Part shown: one piece after another, positions 9,866 to 19,298 of the stretch
How positions within the stretch are numbered: the first letter of the stretch is position 1
Layout: each line of letters begins with the position of its first letter
Assembly: GCA_029268285.1 (NCBI GenBank)
Contig: JAJUGG010000001.1
Coordinates: forward strand, 1-63,490
Length of the DNA stretch: 63,490 nt
Direction of reading: 5' to 3'
Source: Ectothiorhodospiraceae bacterium
Lineage (GTDB): Bacteria; Pseudomonadota; Gammaproteobacteria; Nitrococcales; AK92
Notes under the pieces: model-generated
The model's database searches: none
What the model was told of the DNA's origin: nothing
The model's input: only the letters and a program-made list of their open reading frames with translations
Made by a program: the position numbers and the translations under genes

Positions 9866-9910
9866 GCGCGAGCGTCCGCTGGGCTCTCAGAAACCCTGTG
9901 TCGCTCGCGC
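9866..9910. terminator. Inverted repeat between convergent genes
   Basis: GCGCGAGCG (9866-9874) pairs with CGCTCGCGC (9902-9910) across a 27-nt loop. It sits between the plus-strand secretin-like gene and minus-strand nudF, where a shared terminator is expected. There is no U tract, so support is weak. Confidence 0.3.
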
Positions 9911-9938
9911 GTTCACACCCTCGCCCTTGTCGAGGATG

Positions 9939-10532
9939 TTAGTCGGTCCAGAGCGATAACACTTTATCCTTGTTCAGCGCGAGCCACTGCAGCGCCAGGA
10001 TAGGCATGGCCGCACGAATAACCCCGGATTCGACCATGCTCATGGCTTCTTCGAAGCTAGCGACATGGAGCTTAATGTCCTCGGATTCGTCGGCAACGCC
10101 GAAAACGCCCTCCAGGCCGCGCGTATCGACCTTGCCGCAGAACAAACTGATGCGTTCGTCGCTGCCGCCGGGGCTGGCGTAGTACGTGCTGATGGGCATG
10201 AGTTCTTCCACAGCGCAGCCGGCTTCCTCGCGCACTTCCCGCCGCACGACCTCTTGCGGCGTCTCGCCGGGCTCGACCATGCCGGCAACGATCTCGAACA
10301 GCCAAGACCCACGCGGATCTTCTACCGCACCGATCCTGAACTGCTCGAGCAACACGACGTTGTCGAGCTCGGGGTCGTAGAGCAGCACGCCGGCGGAGTC
10401 GCCTCGCCGGAACATCTCCCGCTCGATGTCAGCGCTCATGCCGCCGCCGAAGAGGCTATGCCGCAGGCGGTACTTCTCGATCTTGAAGAACCCCTGATAC
10501 GCAATCTTAGTATTGACGATCTCGACGTTCAT
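9939..10532 (-). CDS. nudF: ADP-ribose pyrophosphatase (Nudix hydrolase)
   Basis: 197 residues. Hydrolyses ADP-ribose, and probably related nucleotide sugars, to AMP and sugar phosphate. A complete Nudix box (G-x5-E-x7-REVREEAG) begins at GMVEPGETPQEVV, about residues 94-116; FEIVAG before it and YYASPGGSDERI after it are typical of the NudF/AdpP group. Start at 10532 (MNVEIVNTK), with GAAGGAG upstream; the longer open frame from 10580 lacks such a site. Lies 78 bp before rlmD on the same strand. Confidence 0.9.
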   Translation of the reverse strand: MNVEIVNTKIAYQGFFKIEKYRLRHSLFGGGMSADIEREMFRRGDSAGVLLYDPELDNVVLLEQFRIGAVEDPRGSWLFEIVAGMVEPGETPQEVVRREVREEAGCAVEELMPISTYYASPGGSDERISLFCGKVDTRGLEGVFGVADESEDIKLHVASFEEAMSMVESGVIRAAMPILALQWLALNKDKVLSLWTD

Positions 10533-10609
10533 GCTCGGGCTCCTTCCCCTAGCGCTTCTGATGCCAAGCGCGGCGGTCATCCCGCCGCTATAGCGCTGAG
10601 CTGCGCCGC

Positions 10610-11941
10610 TCAGCGCTCGAATAGCGCGATGCTCTCCACGTGCGCCGTGTGCGGGAACATGTCCATGACGCCGGCCGCACGCAATTTGTAGCCGAACTCG
10701 TTGACCAGCAGCCCGGCATCGCGCGCCAGCGTGGCCGGCCCGCAGGAAACGTAGACAATGCGTTCGGCCCCGAGGCGCGCTACCGGCGCGATCATAGCCA
10801 GCGCTCCAGAACGGGGCGGATCCAGCAGGACGCGGTCGTAGCTCTGCCGCAGCCAGGGCAGGCCGGCCACATCCTGACTTAGGTCGGCCACATGGAACTC
10901 GCAGTTCCCGATTCCGTTACGCACTGCGTTCTGCCGTGCTCGTTCCACTAAGCCGGCTTCGCCCTCAACGCCGACCACTCGTGCGGCGCGACGTGCCATG
11001 GGTAGCGTGAAATTACCGAGTCCGCAGAAGAGGTCGAGCACGCGCTCCTGCCCCGTCAGATGCAACAGCTCCAATGCGCGGTTCACCATCTTGCGATTGA
11101 TGCCCGCATTGACCTGCGTGAAATCGGTGGGCAGGAATTCAACTTCGACCTCATGCTCCGACAGGCTATAGCTAAGCCTTGGCGCTTCTGGCCATACGGG
11201 CTTCACCGTCTGCTCGTTGCCGGGTTGCTCGTAGATCTGAAAGCCATGCTCCTGACCAAAGCGCGTCAGCGCGTCTCTATCGCTCGCCGACAGCGGCGCG
11301 AGGTTGCGGAATACCAACGCTGCAGCTTCGTCGTCCCCGAGAGCCACTTCGATCTGGGGAATCTGCCGAGGGATGGAAAGCGACTCGATGAGCGCCGCCA
11401 AATCGGCAAGCCGCTCACCGACGCGCGGATCCAGCACAGCACAACTGTCCAATTGCGCCACGTAAGGACTGTAGCGCTCGCGAAAACCCACCAGCACCCC
11501 GCCCTTCTTGGGCACCATCTTGACCGCCAGCCGGGCTTTGCGCCGATAGCCCCAGACATCGCTGGTCAAAGGAGCGAGCCACTGCTCAGGCTCGACACGG
11601 CCGATGCGGGCAAACTGCTCGGCGAGCACGTCCTGTTTGAAGGTAATTTGCGCCTCAGGCGGAAGGTGCTGCATGCTGCAGCCGCCGCAAGTACCAAAGT
11701 GGCTGCAGGCCGGCTCCACGCGGTCCGGCGAAGCCTGTAGCACCTCAACCACCTGCCCCTCGCCGATGCCCCGCCGCCGCCGCGTGTAACGAAAACGCAC
11801 TCGCTCGCCCGCCAGTGCACCATCCACGAACACGGTTTCCGCGCCGACGTGGGCGATGCCGCGCCCCTCATGGGAGAGACCTGTAATCTCGGCCTCGACC
11901 GGCTCCTGAGGCAGTCGCGCCTTGCGTGTATGTCTAGCCAT
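10610..11941 (-). CDS. rlmD: 23S rRNA (uracil-1939-C5) methyltransferase
   Basis: 443 residues. Methylates U1939 of 23S rRNA using SAM. An N-terminal TRAM domain (about 12-72) is followed by the iron-sulfur cysteines CSHFGTCGGC, then the RumA-type methylase core with DLFCGLGNFTLPMA (SAM site), LLDPPRSGA and catalytic cysteine in YVSCGPATLARD. The ATG at 11941 was chosen (MARHTRK); it overlaps the exonuclease stop by 8 bases, which argues for coupling. The upstream in-frame start at 11971 would overlap more. Linkage of rlmD and cysM is common in pseudomonads. Confidence 0.94.
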   Translation of the reverse strand: MARHTRKARLPQEPVEAEITGLSHEGRGIAHVGAETVFVDGALAGERVRFRYTRRRRGIGEGQVVEVLQASPDRVEPACSHFGTCGGCSMQHLPPEAQITFKQDVLAEQFARIGRVEPEQWLAPLTSDVWGYRRKARLAVKMVPKKGGVLVGFRERYSPYVAQLDSCAVLDPRVGERLADLAALIESLSIPRQIPQIEVALGDDEAAALVFRNLAPLSASDRDALTRFGQEHGFQIYEQPGNEQTVKPVWPEAPRLSYSLSEHEVEVEFLPTDFTQVNAGINRKMVNRALELLHLTGQERVLDLFCGLGNFTLPMARRAARVVGVEGEAGLVERARQNAVRNGIGNCEFHVADLSQDVAGLPWLRQSYDRVLLDPPRSGALAMIAPVARLGAERIVYVSCGPATLARDAGLLVNEFGYKLRAAGVMDMFPHTAHVESIALFER

Positions 11942-12743
11942 CGATCTCCATGGCGCTTTCACGCCAAGCATTGAGGAATTCGGTAAGGTGAGGCTTGTTC
12001 TCCATTTCCAGGCTTTCGCGCACCCGCGCGCATTCGCGCCGATATTCCTCCGGGCTCAGGCGGCCGCGCATCAGCTCGAAACGAAGATAAACCAGATAGG
12101 TATTGAGTACGTCCGTCTCGCAATAGTTTCTGACCCCGGCGAAGTCGCCGGCGAGGATACTATCCCAGACCTTGGCGCCGCTCATGCCCATCTTGCCGGG
12201 AAAACCGCATAGGGTAGCAATCTCGTCCAACGGCGAAACTGCCCTGCCCTGGTAGCCGGCCAGTACATCCATCAGGTCCGTGTGCCGCTCATGGAAGCGG
12301 CTGAGGTAGTTATTCCAACGGAAGCTCTGATCGGTATTGCCGTTCTCCCAATAGCGCGGGGCGGAAACCCCGTGCAACAAAGCGCGGTAATGCAGCACGG
12401 GCAGATCGAAGCCGCAGCCGTTCCACGACACCAGGGTGGGCGTATAGCGCTCGATGCCTTCGAAAAAGCGCGCGATGATGTCGCGTTCATCGCCATCCGC
12501 CTCGCCGAGCGACCACACCTTAAAGCGCTCACCCATGCGTGCCGCAATAGAGATGACCGCAATCTTGTGCAGGTGCAACTTGAGGAAGTCGGAGCCGCCC
12601 GTTTCCTGCCGGCGCAGGGCGAACATGGCTTGAGCCGCGTCCGCATCCGTCAGGCCGTCCAAGTCGTGTACACGACGACCGCCCACGACATCGGGAATGG
12701 TCTCGATGTCGAACACGAAGATATTCTGAGGAATGAGGCTCAC
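11934..12743 (-). CDS. Predicted 3'-5' exonuclease of the PolB-like DEDDy type
   Basis: 269 residues. Exo I motif FDIETIPD supplies D12 and E14, Exo II is SWNGCGFDLPVL, and Exo III is YCETDVLNTYLVY, with tyrosine and aspartate three and four residues apart in the DEDDy manner. This matches the uncharacterised family of stand-alone exonucleases related to the proofreading domain of DNA polymerase B (COG3298). No polymerase part is attached. The substrate is unknown. It overlaps rlmD by 8 bp, so the two are made from one message. Confidence 0.82.
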   Translation of the reverse strand: MSLIPQNIFVFDIETIPDVVGGRRVHDLDGLTDADAAQAMFALRRQETGGSDFLKLHLHKIAVISIAARMGERFKVWSLGEADGDERDIIARFFEGIERYTPTLVSWNGCGFDLPVLHYRALLHGVSAPRYWENGNTDQSFRWNNYLSRFHERHTDLMDVLAGYQGRAVSPLDEIATLCGFPGKMGMSGAKVWDSILAGDFAGVRNYCETDVLNTYLVYLRFELMRGRLSPEEYRRECARVRESLEMENKPHLTEFLNAWRESAMEIDG

Positions 12744-12803
12744 GTCCCCCCCGGATCAGCAGCCACAATGATTAGATAGGTCTTCGGTCGCCGACGGCCG
12801 TCG

Positions 12804-13694
12804 TCAATCCGGGAACACGCCCGTCGACAAATAACGATCGCCGCGGTCGCACACGATGCTGACGATTACGGCGTTCTCGACCTCGGCATTGATCCGCAAG
12901 GCCGCCGCCAACGCGCCGCCGGACGATACGCCCGCGAGTATACCCTCACGCGCGGCAAGCTCGCGCATGTAGTGCTCAGCTTCGGCTTGTGAGATGTCAA
13001 TCACGCGATCGACCCTGGCCGGCTCGTAGATCTTGGGCAGATACGCTTCCGGCCAGCGACGGATGCCGGGAATGCTGGAACCGTCCTCCGGCTGCACGCC
13101 GACGATCTGCACGTCTGGATTCTGTTCCTTCAGGTAGCGCGAGACGCCCATGATCGTGCCCGTGGTGCCCATGGAGCTCACGAAGTGGGTAATCGTGCCC
13201 CGCGTGTCGCGCCATATCTCCGGGCCGGTGCTTTCGTAGTGCGCTAACGGGTTGTCCGCGTTAGCGAACTGATTCAATATCACACCTTTGCCCTCGGCAG
13301 CCATTTGCTCGGCCAGGTCGCGCGCTTCTTCCATGCCGCCTTCGCGAGAGACAAGGATCAGCTCCGCACCGTAGGCGCGCATCGCCGCGCGACGCTCGGC
13401 GCTCATGTGCTCCGGCATGATCAGAATCATGCGATAGCCGCGAATCGTCGCGGCCATAGCGAGCGCAATGCCGGTATTGCCGCTGGTGGCTTCGATAAGG
13501 GTATCTCCCGGCTTGATGGCGCCGCGCGCCTCGGCCTGGTGGATCATGCTCAGCGCCGGCCGGTCCTTGACCGATCCAGCCGGATTATTGCCTTCCAGCT
13601 TGAGGAGAATAGTATTTCCACTATTGCCGGCAAGCCTTTGCAGCCTGACCAGCGGAGTGTTGCCAACAAAGTCTTCGATCGTCGGATAGTTCAT
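12804..13694 (-). CDS. cysM: Cysteine synthase B
   Basis: 296 residues. PLP enzyme that joins O-acetylserine with sulfide or thiosulfate. The PLP lysine is K43 in NPAGSVKDR; the phosphate loop is GTTGTIMG; EATSGNTGIALA binds substrate. The length and CysM-like C-terminal half (GIRRWPEAYLPKIY) separate it from CysK. Lies head-to-head with the GacS/BarA kinase, 101 bp apart. The thiosulfate ability may matter in a cell that reduces tetrathionate to thiosulfate (ttr genes at 43 kb). Confidence 0.93.
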   Translation of the reverse strand: MNYPTIEDFVGNTPLVRLQRLAGNSGNTILLKLEGNNPAGSVKDRPALSMIHQAEARGAIKPGDTLIEATSGNTGIALAMAATIRGYRMILIMPEHMSAERRAAMRAYGAELILVSREGGMEEARDLAEQMAAEGKGVILNQFANADNPLAHYESTGPEIWRDTRGTITHFVSSMGTTGTIMGVSRYLKEQNPDVQIVGVQPEDGSSIPGIRRWPEAYLPKIYEPARVDRVIDISQAEAEHYMRELAAREGILAGVSSGGALAAALRINAEVENAVIVSIVCDRGDRYLSTGVFPD

Positions 13695-13795
13695 GAGCGC
13701 AGTTTAATGCAAAAGCCAACCCCGAAAGAAGGCGCGATGCACGGACGCGGGCGACTCATCGTCGTCCAAGCGCCGCATTCCGGCCTGTGGGCGTC

Positions 13796-16492
13796 ATGTT
13801 AAATCGTATTCGCGGCCGCGTGCTCCTGATCATGCTGTTGCCATCGTTAATGGTGAGCACGCTGCTGGGAGCCTATTTGACCTACAGCCGCATCGAGCAC
13901 CTCGAGCAGCAGCTGATGTCGGAAGGCCGCATGGCCGCAACCTATCTGACTGCGACAGCCTCCCACGCGCTGAGTACCGGCAACCACGCCGCGCTCGCAA
14001 GCATTGCAACCACCGCGGTAGAGAGTCCTATTATCGCCGCGGTCGCAGTCAGCGACCTGGAAGGCCAGACACTGCTGCGCAGCGGAGCGCGTGAAGCTCA
14101 CAACCAGGACGCGTTGACAAGCTATCTGCTGCGCCTATTCCTGGACTCCGACCTGCCCTTGTCGCTGCGTGAAGCCGTCTACTCCGACCCTACTGCCGAC
14201 CGTGAAGCACCCTTGCTCGGCTGGGTGACTGTCGATCTCACGGTGACGCCGCTGGCTGCGCAGCAGGCAGGCACCCTGGCCGCGGGCACGCTCGCCATGC
14301 TGATCGCGCTGTTCATTGCCGGCGCCTACGCCCTGCTCGGCAGTCTCGCCATCGGGCGCACCGCCGATGAACTGGTCGCAACCATACGCCGCTTTCAGCA
14401 AGGAGACCTGGAGGCGCGGGTGAAAAGCGGCGCCGGCGGAGAACTGGGCCGCGTCGGACGCGCCTTGAATCATATGGCGCGCTCGCTCCAGCATGATCAG
14501 TTCGAGCTGCAACAGAAAGTCGAACAGACAACCTCCGAACTGCGCGAAACGCTGGAAGCGGTGGAAATCCAGAACGTGGAGCTCGACCTTGCGCGCAAAC
14601 GGGCGCTGGAAGCAAGCAAGGTGAAGTCGGAGTTCCTGGCCAATATGAGTCATGAAATCCGCACACCGATCAACGGCATTCTCGGCTTCGCCGATCTGCT
14701 CACCAACACCCAAATGGACGAAGAGCAGCGCGATTACGTCAACACCATCAAGGAGTCATGCTCCAGCCTGCTCGCCATCGTCAACGATATTCTCGATTTC
14801 TCCAAGATCGAAGCCGGCAAGATGGTGATCGACAACGTAGCCTTCGATCTTCGCGATTGCGTCGAAGAAGTCCTCTCGCTGCTTGCGCCTACGGCCTACG
14901 GCAAAGGCCTCGAGCTCGTTCACCTCATCTATGCCGACGTGCCGCTGAAACTTTATGGCGACCCGGTACGCATCCGCCAGATCCTGACCAATCTCGCCCA
15001 CAATGCCATCAAGTTCACCCCCTCCGGCCGGGTCGTGGTGCGGGTGATGCTGGATGAAGAAACCGACCAGGAAGCCACCTTGCGCATCTCGGTAACCGAT
15101 ACCGGCATCGGCCTGAGCGAAGCCGATCAAAAGCGCCTGTTCAAGGCATTCGGCCAAGCCGACACCTCGATTACGCGCCGTTTCGGTGGCGCAGGGCTCG
15201 GCCTGATCATCTCGCGTAAGCTGCTCGAGCAAATGGGCGGCAGCATCGGCCTGGAAAGCGAGCCCGGCCACGGCTCTACCTTCTGGTTCACGCTGCGCTG
15301 CCTGAAGCAGCGCGATGTGCCTGGCTCCCCGGCCGAGCGCCATGAGAACGCCCTGCAGGGCCGGCGCGTGCTGATCTACGACGAAGAACCCCTTGCGCGA
15401 CTTGCGTTGCGGCACGTGTTGCAGGCGTGGGGTGCGCGCACCATTGAGGTGGATGACCGGCATAGCCTGTTGCCGATGGCAGGGACTGCGCGCATCGATG
15501 CCGCCGTTCTAGGCTTGTCGCGCGCGGACCTCAACAACCATATATTTCCGAGCCTTGCCACCCAACTGAAGAAAACCGGCGTGCCTATCATGGCCTTGGC
15601 CAGCACGGTGGATCGGGCGGAATTGCGCAGCCTGCTACAGCAAGGCGCCCAGGTTGCCCTGACCAAGGCCTTACGGCGTCAGACCCTGTATCGGGAGTTC
15701 TGCCGCGTGCTCTCGCCCGAGCCCTTGCAGGCACCGACAGCACCACCGGAGTTGAATCTCCCTGCCCCCAAGCCGCCGCAACGCAAAAAACAGCAGCCCG
15801 CGGACGGCGCGCTGAAGGTGCTGGTTGTCGACGATAACCAGATCAACCGTAAGCTGGTAACCACCATCCTTTCGAATTATGCCGTGGCCGTGCACGAGGC
15901 GCGTGACGGCAAGGAAGCGGTTGAAGCCGCACGCAGCACGCGCTTCGACCTGATCTTCATGGACATTCATATGCCGACGCTAAGCGGCGAGATGGCCACT
16001 CGCGAGATTCGCGCGCTGGACGGTCCCCAACCGCGCATTATCGCGCTCACTGCCAATGCTATGCCGGGCGAGCGCGAGCGCCTGCTTGCCGAAGGCATGG
16101 ACGACTGCTTAATCAAGCCCATAACCGAAGAGCAAGTCGCCAAAGCGATCCTGGGGCTGGCGCCGTCACCGGAGGTGCCCACCACGCCGCCGAGCGGAAA
16201 GGACAAGCAGGCGCTGGCGGCCGATCTGCGCGACATGCTGCTGAGCGAGCTGCCCGAACACCGCAAAGCGATCCAACAGGCGTTCCGGCGCAATCAACTC
16301 GAGCAACTGAAGGATGCCGTGCACAAACTGCACGGGGCCGCCAGCGTCTGCCGGTTGAAAGAGCTAAAAACCTGCTGTGCGGAGTTGGAGCAGAGCTTGA
16401 AGCGCGGTGAGCGCGTGCTGGTGCCGGAACAGACGAAGAAACTACTGAGCGCCATCGACGCCTTGATCACCAAGCCGACCGCGGTTTCCTAA
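13796..16492 (+). CDS. barA: Hybrid sensor histidine kinase of the GacS/BarA family
   Basis: 898 residues from ATG 13796, which matches the GacS start (MLNRIRGRVLL); a GTG at 13787 is also in frame. Order: TM helix 5-28, periplasmic loop to about 155, TM helix about 160-185, HAMP, HisKA with phospho-histidine H286 in ANMSHEIRTP, HATPase with DTGIGLSE and GLGLIIS, a degenerate receiver (about 520-640), an active receiver with D723 in FMDIHMP, and a C-terminal HPt domain with H843 (HKLHGAA). This is the full BarA/GacS phosphorelay, expected to phosphorylate GacA/UvrY (4042-4683). Confidence 0.93.
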   Translation: MLNRIRGRVLLIMLLPSLMVSTLLGAYLTYSRIEHLEQQLMSEGRMAATYLTATASHALSTGNHAALASIATTAVESPIIAAVAVSDLEGQTLLRSGAREAHNQDALTSYLLRLFLDSDLPLSLREAVYSDPTADREAPLLGWVTVDLTVTPLAAQQAGTLAAGTLAMLIALFIAGAYALLGSLAIGRTADELVATIRRFQQGDLEARVKSGAGGELGRVGRALNHMARSLQHDQFELQQKVEQTTSELRETLEAVEIQNVELDLARKRALEASKVKSEFLANMSHEIRTPINGILGFADLLTNTQMDEEQRDYVNTIKESCSSLLAIVNDILDFSKIEAGKMVIDNVAFDLRDCVEEVLSLLAPTAYGKGLELVHLIYADVPLKLYGDPVRIRQILTNLAHNAIKFTPSGRVVVRVMLDEETDQEATLRISVTDTGIGLSEADQKRLFKAFGQADTSITRRFGGAGLGLIISRKLLEQMGGSIGLESEPGHGSTFWFTLRCLKQRDVPGSPAERHENALQGRRVLIYDEEPLARLALRHVLQAWGARTIEVDDRHSLLPMAGTARIDAAVLGLSRADLNNHIFPSLATQLKKTGVPIMALASTVDRAELRSLLQQGAQVALTKALRRQTLYREFCRVLSPEPLQAPTAPPELNLPAPKPPQRKKQQPADGALKVLVVDDNQINRKLVTTILSNYAVAVHEARDGKEAVEAARSTRFDLIFMDIHMPTLSGEMATREIRALDGPQPRIIALTANAMPGERERLLAEGMDDCLIKPITEEQVAKAILGLAPSPEVPTTPPSGKDKQALAADLRDMLLSELPEHRKAIQQAFRRNQLEQLKDAVHKLHGAASVCRLKELKTCCAELEQSLKRGERVLVPEQTKKLLSAIDALITKPTAVS

Positions 16493-16542
16493 AGTGCCTG
16501 TTCGCAGCCGTTTCGTAGAAGCGGCTTCGCTTTGACAAAGCC

Positions 16543-16926
16543 TCAGGCGCTATACAGCACCACAAAGGCAACCGCGTAAAGTCTCTCGTCGCTAATGCTC
16601 AAGGCGCTGGCCGTTGCGCCCAGCACCTGCATGCGTTCCAAGGCTGCGCCGTGCAAAATCAGCTCCGGCTTGCCCAACGCATCGCTGGCAACCTCAACGT
16701 CGCGAAAGCGGACGCCGTTCCGGAAGCCGCAGCCTAGCGCTTTGACCGCGGCCTCCTTGGCAGCGAAACGTTTTGCGAGAAAGCTTGCCGAACGATCCCG
16801 ACGCTCCCACGCCGCCAGTTCGGCTGCGTTCAGAATGCGCTCGCCGAAACGCGCACCGTGCCGCTCCAACGCCGCCTGCATGCGAGCGATTTCGACGATA
16901 TCGGTGCCGATGCCGGCAATGCTCAT
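16543..16926 (-). CDS. acpS: Holo-[acyl-carrier-protein] synthase
   Basis: 127 residues. Transfers 4'-phosphopantetheine from CoA to acyl carrier protein. The metal site is formed by D9 in GIGTDIVEI and glutamate in [13 protein letters not shown], both present. Its ATG overlaps the pdxJ stop by four bases (ATGA), the usual pdxJ-acpS coupling, and it ends the lepA-to-acpS block. It converges on the GacS gene with 50 bp between the stops. Confidence 0.95.
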   Translation of the reverse strand: MSIAGIGTDIVEIARMQAALERHGARFGERILNAAELAAWERRDRSASFLAKRFAAKEAAVKALGCGFRNGVRFRDVEVASDALGKPELILHGAALERMQVLGATASALSISDERLYAVAFVVLYSA

Positions 16927-17669
16927 CGACGGGCCTCGCGCATGAGGCGCTTCATTTCGCGCACCGCCTCCGGTAGCCCACTGAATACGGCGCGTGCGAT
17001 GATGGAATGACCGATGTTGAGTTCGACCAATTCGGGGATGGCAGCTACTGCTTTCACATTGTGGTAGTGCAGCCCATGGCCGGCGTTAACCACCAAGCCC
17101 AGGCCCTGGGCCCGACGCGCTGCGCTACGCAGCCGCTCGAGCTCCTGCTCATCGCCGGTCTCCGCATAGTGTCCGGTATGCAGTTCCACCACCGGCGCGC
17201 CGAGCTCTGCCGCAGCATCGATCTGCGCCGGCTCTGGATCGATGAAAAGCGACACGCGGATGCTCGCCGCCGCAAGCCGCTGACAGGCGTCGGCAAGCCG
17301 CGCCCGTTGCCCGATAACGTCGAGGCCGCCCTCGGTCGTCAACTCCTCGCGCCGTTCCGGCACCAGGCAACAATCAGCGGGGCGCACGCGCTCAGCGAAG
17401 CTCAGCATCTCATCGGTTACAGCCATTTCTAGGTTCATGCGCGTCTGCAGCAGGTCGGCCAGGACTTCCACATCCCGTTCCTGAATGTGCCGCCGGTCCT
17501 CGCGCAAATGCAGCGTGATCAAATCCGCCCCGGCCTCCTCCGCGAGCTGCGCCGCGTACACGGGATCGGGATATCGGGTGCCGCGAGCTTGGCGCAAGGT
17601 CGCCACATGATCGATGTTGACGCCTAGCAGCAGCTCGGGCAGAAACACGGGGGCCTTATTCTGATTCAT
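16923..17669 (-). CDS. pdxJ: Pyridoxine 5'-phosphate synthase
   Basis: 248 residues. Condenses 1-deoxyxylulose 5-phosphate with 3-amino-2-oxopropyl phosphate in vitamin B6 synthesis. Conserved blocks: [16 protein letters not shown] near the start, [39 protein letters not shown], and [12 protein letters not shown] with C-terminal [15 protein letters not shown] 17669 has GGAAGG upstream; an in-frame GTG at 17675 is less likely. The gene begins inside the 3' end of recO, so the two overlap by 14 bp. Confidence 0.95.
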   Translation of the reverse strand: MNQNKAPVFLPELLLGVNIDHVATLRQARGTRYPDPVYAAQLAEEAGADLITLHLREDRRHIQERDVEVLADLLQTRMNLEMAVTDEMLSFAERVRPADCCLVPERREELTTEGGLDVIGQRARLADACQRLAAASIRVSLFIDPEPAQIDAAAELGAPVVELHTGHYAETGDEQELERLRSAARRAQGLGLVVNAGHGLHYHNVKAVAAIPELVELNIGHSIIARAVFSGLPEAVREMKRLMREARR

Positions 17670-18399
17670 GGTCACCTTCCGAAGACGAGGGACTCCGACT
17701 ATAGCGGAACAGCTCGCGACTTTTCAGGGGGCGCGGACCTAAGTGGGGAGAAAGCGCCTGCCGGAGTAGATCGCGTGCTTCGCGTGCGTGGGCCTTGAGC
17801 GCCTTGGCGTCCTCGGCAGCCAGCGCGAGCAAAGCCGCGCCGCTGACGCTGCCGCTAGAGGCCTGCGCCGCAGGGGCAATACCTTCTTCCGGCAAGTAGC
17901 GATAATGCCGCTGGGCATCGACCTCTGCGCCCGTGACGTCGTGCGCAAAGCTGACGCCGTAGCCCAAGTGCTCCAGCAGTCGCTTCTCGAACACGCGCAA
18001 TACCGGGCCTGGCGCCGCCTGTTCGGTCAAGGCCGCCAGCGCGTCGCGATAGTCGTCGAAGAGTTCTGGGTGAGGGTCGCCGCGTCGCAGCAACCGCACG
18101 GCGAGTTCATTGAGGTAAAAGCCGCTGATGAGGGCATCGCCACCCAACACCAGAGGGCGACCAGCCGCCTCCACGTCGGTGAGCGTGAACAGCTCGCCGC
18201 GCCCGGTCCAGGAGATGGTTAGCGGCTGAAACGGCTGCAGCAAACCCCGTCGACGCGCCTTGGGACTGCGTGCCCCCTTGGCGACGAGCCCGACCCGGCC
18301 GTGCTCGCGTGTCAGAGCCTCCACCAAGCTGCTGGTATCGCCGTAGGGTCGCGCATGCAGCACGTAGGCTGCCTGCAGGAATTCCCTTTGCCGTTCCAC
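17656..18399 (-). CDS. recO: DNA repair protein RecO
   Basis: 247 residues. RecO helps RecR load RecA onto SSB-coated single-stranded DNA in gap repair. The N-terminal OB fold ([22 protein letters not shown], then [14 protein letters not shown]) and the helical C-terminal half ([24 protein letters not shown]) fit the family. The zinc-binding cysteines of some RecO proteins are absent, as in E. coli. The C-terminal tail is rich in serine and acid. It follows era by 5 bp. Confidence 0.93.
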   Translation of the reverse strand: MERQREFLQAAYVLHARPYGDTSSLVEALTREHGRVGLVAKGARSPKARRRGLLQPFQPLTISWTGRGELFTLTDVEAAGRPLVLGGDALISGFYLNELAVRLLRRGDPHPELFDDYRDALAALTEQAAPGPVLRVFEKRLLEHLGYGVSFAHDVTGAEVDAQRHYRYLPEEGIAPAAQASSGSVSGAALLALAAEDAKALKAHAREARDLLRQALSPHLGPRPLKSRELFRYSRSPSSSEGDHESE

Positions 18400-18404
18400 T
18401 TAAC

Positions 18405-19298
18405 TCATTCGTAGCCGAGCGAGCGCAACGCGCGCTCATCGTTAGACCAACCTTCCCTAACCTTGACCCACAACTGGAGATATACCTTGCGACCGAAAAT
18501 GCGCTCCATCTGCTGCCGTGCGTCCTGGCCGACGCGCTTGAGGGTCTGCCCCTGATTGCCGATCACGATGGCTTTCTGGCCGGCGCGCTCTACCCAGATT
18601 ACCGCGGCGATACGATAGAGATTGCCTTCCTGCTCGAGCTGCTCGATCTCCACGGTGGTCGCGTAAGGCAACTCCTGCCCCAGGTGACGCATCAACTGCT
18701 CGCGCACCAGTTCTGCGGCACGGAAGCGCTCGCTGCGATCAGTCAGTTGCTCGCGCGGGAAAAGCGGCGGTGACATGGGCAAACGCTGCTTTACCGCCTG
18801 CTCGACGTCTTCGAGATTGATGCCTCGGCGGGCGGAAATCGGGATGATTTCGGCAAAGTCGCGCTTCTCGGCGAGCTCTGCCAAAAACGGCAGCAAACGC
18901 GCTTTATCGGCAACCTTATCGGCCTTGTTCACGGCCAGAATCACCGGCGCACGCACCGATTTCAAGCGCTCGAGAACCAGCTCATCATCGGGCGTCCATT
19001 GCAGCGCCTCGACCACGAAAACAATGACGTCGACGTCTGCCAGCACGGTGGCGGCCGCCCGGTTCATGTAGCGGTTCATAGCACGGCGGGCATTGCCGTG
19101 CAGACCGGGCGTGTCGACATAGATGATTTGCGCATCGTCCCGCTGATGGATGCCCAGAATCTGGTGCCGCGTCGTCTGCGGCTTGCGCGAGACGATGCTG
19201 ACTTTCTGGCCGATCAACCGATTCAGCAAGGTCGACTTGCCGACGTTAGGGCGCCCGACCAGCGCGACGAAACCGCAATGCAGCTCTGTATCGTTCAT
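18405..19298 (-). CDS. era: GTPase Era
   Basis: 297 residues. Ribosome-assembly GTPase that binds the 3' end of 16S rRNA. G1 is GRPNVGKSTLLNRL, G3 is DTPGLH, G4 is NKAD, and a KH domain follows (about 210-290, with VIGNQGQTLKRVGQDAR). Its ATG directly follows the rnc TGA stop with no gap, so it depends on translation of rnc. Confidence 0.97.
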   Translation of the reverse strand: MNDTELHCGFVALVGRPNVGKSTLLNRLIGQKVSIVSRKPQTTRHQILGIHQRDDAQIIYVDTPGLHGNARRAMNRYMNRAAATVLADVDVIVFVVEALQWTPDDELVLERLKSVRAPVILAVNKADKVADKARLLPFLAELAEKRDFAEIIPISARRGINLEDVEQAVKQRLPMSPPLFPREQLTDRSERFRAAELVREQLMRHLGQELPYATTVEIEQLEQEGNLYRIAAVIWVERAGQKAIVIGNQGQTLKRVGQDARQQMERIFGRKVYLQLWVKVREGWSNDERALRSLGYE

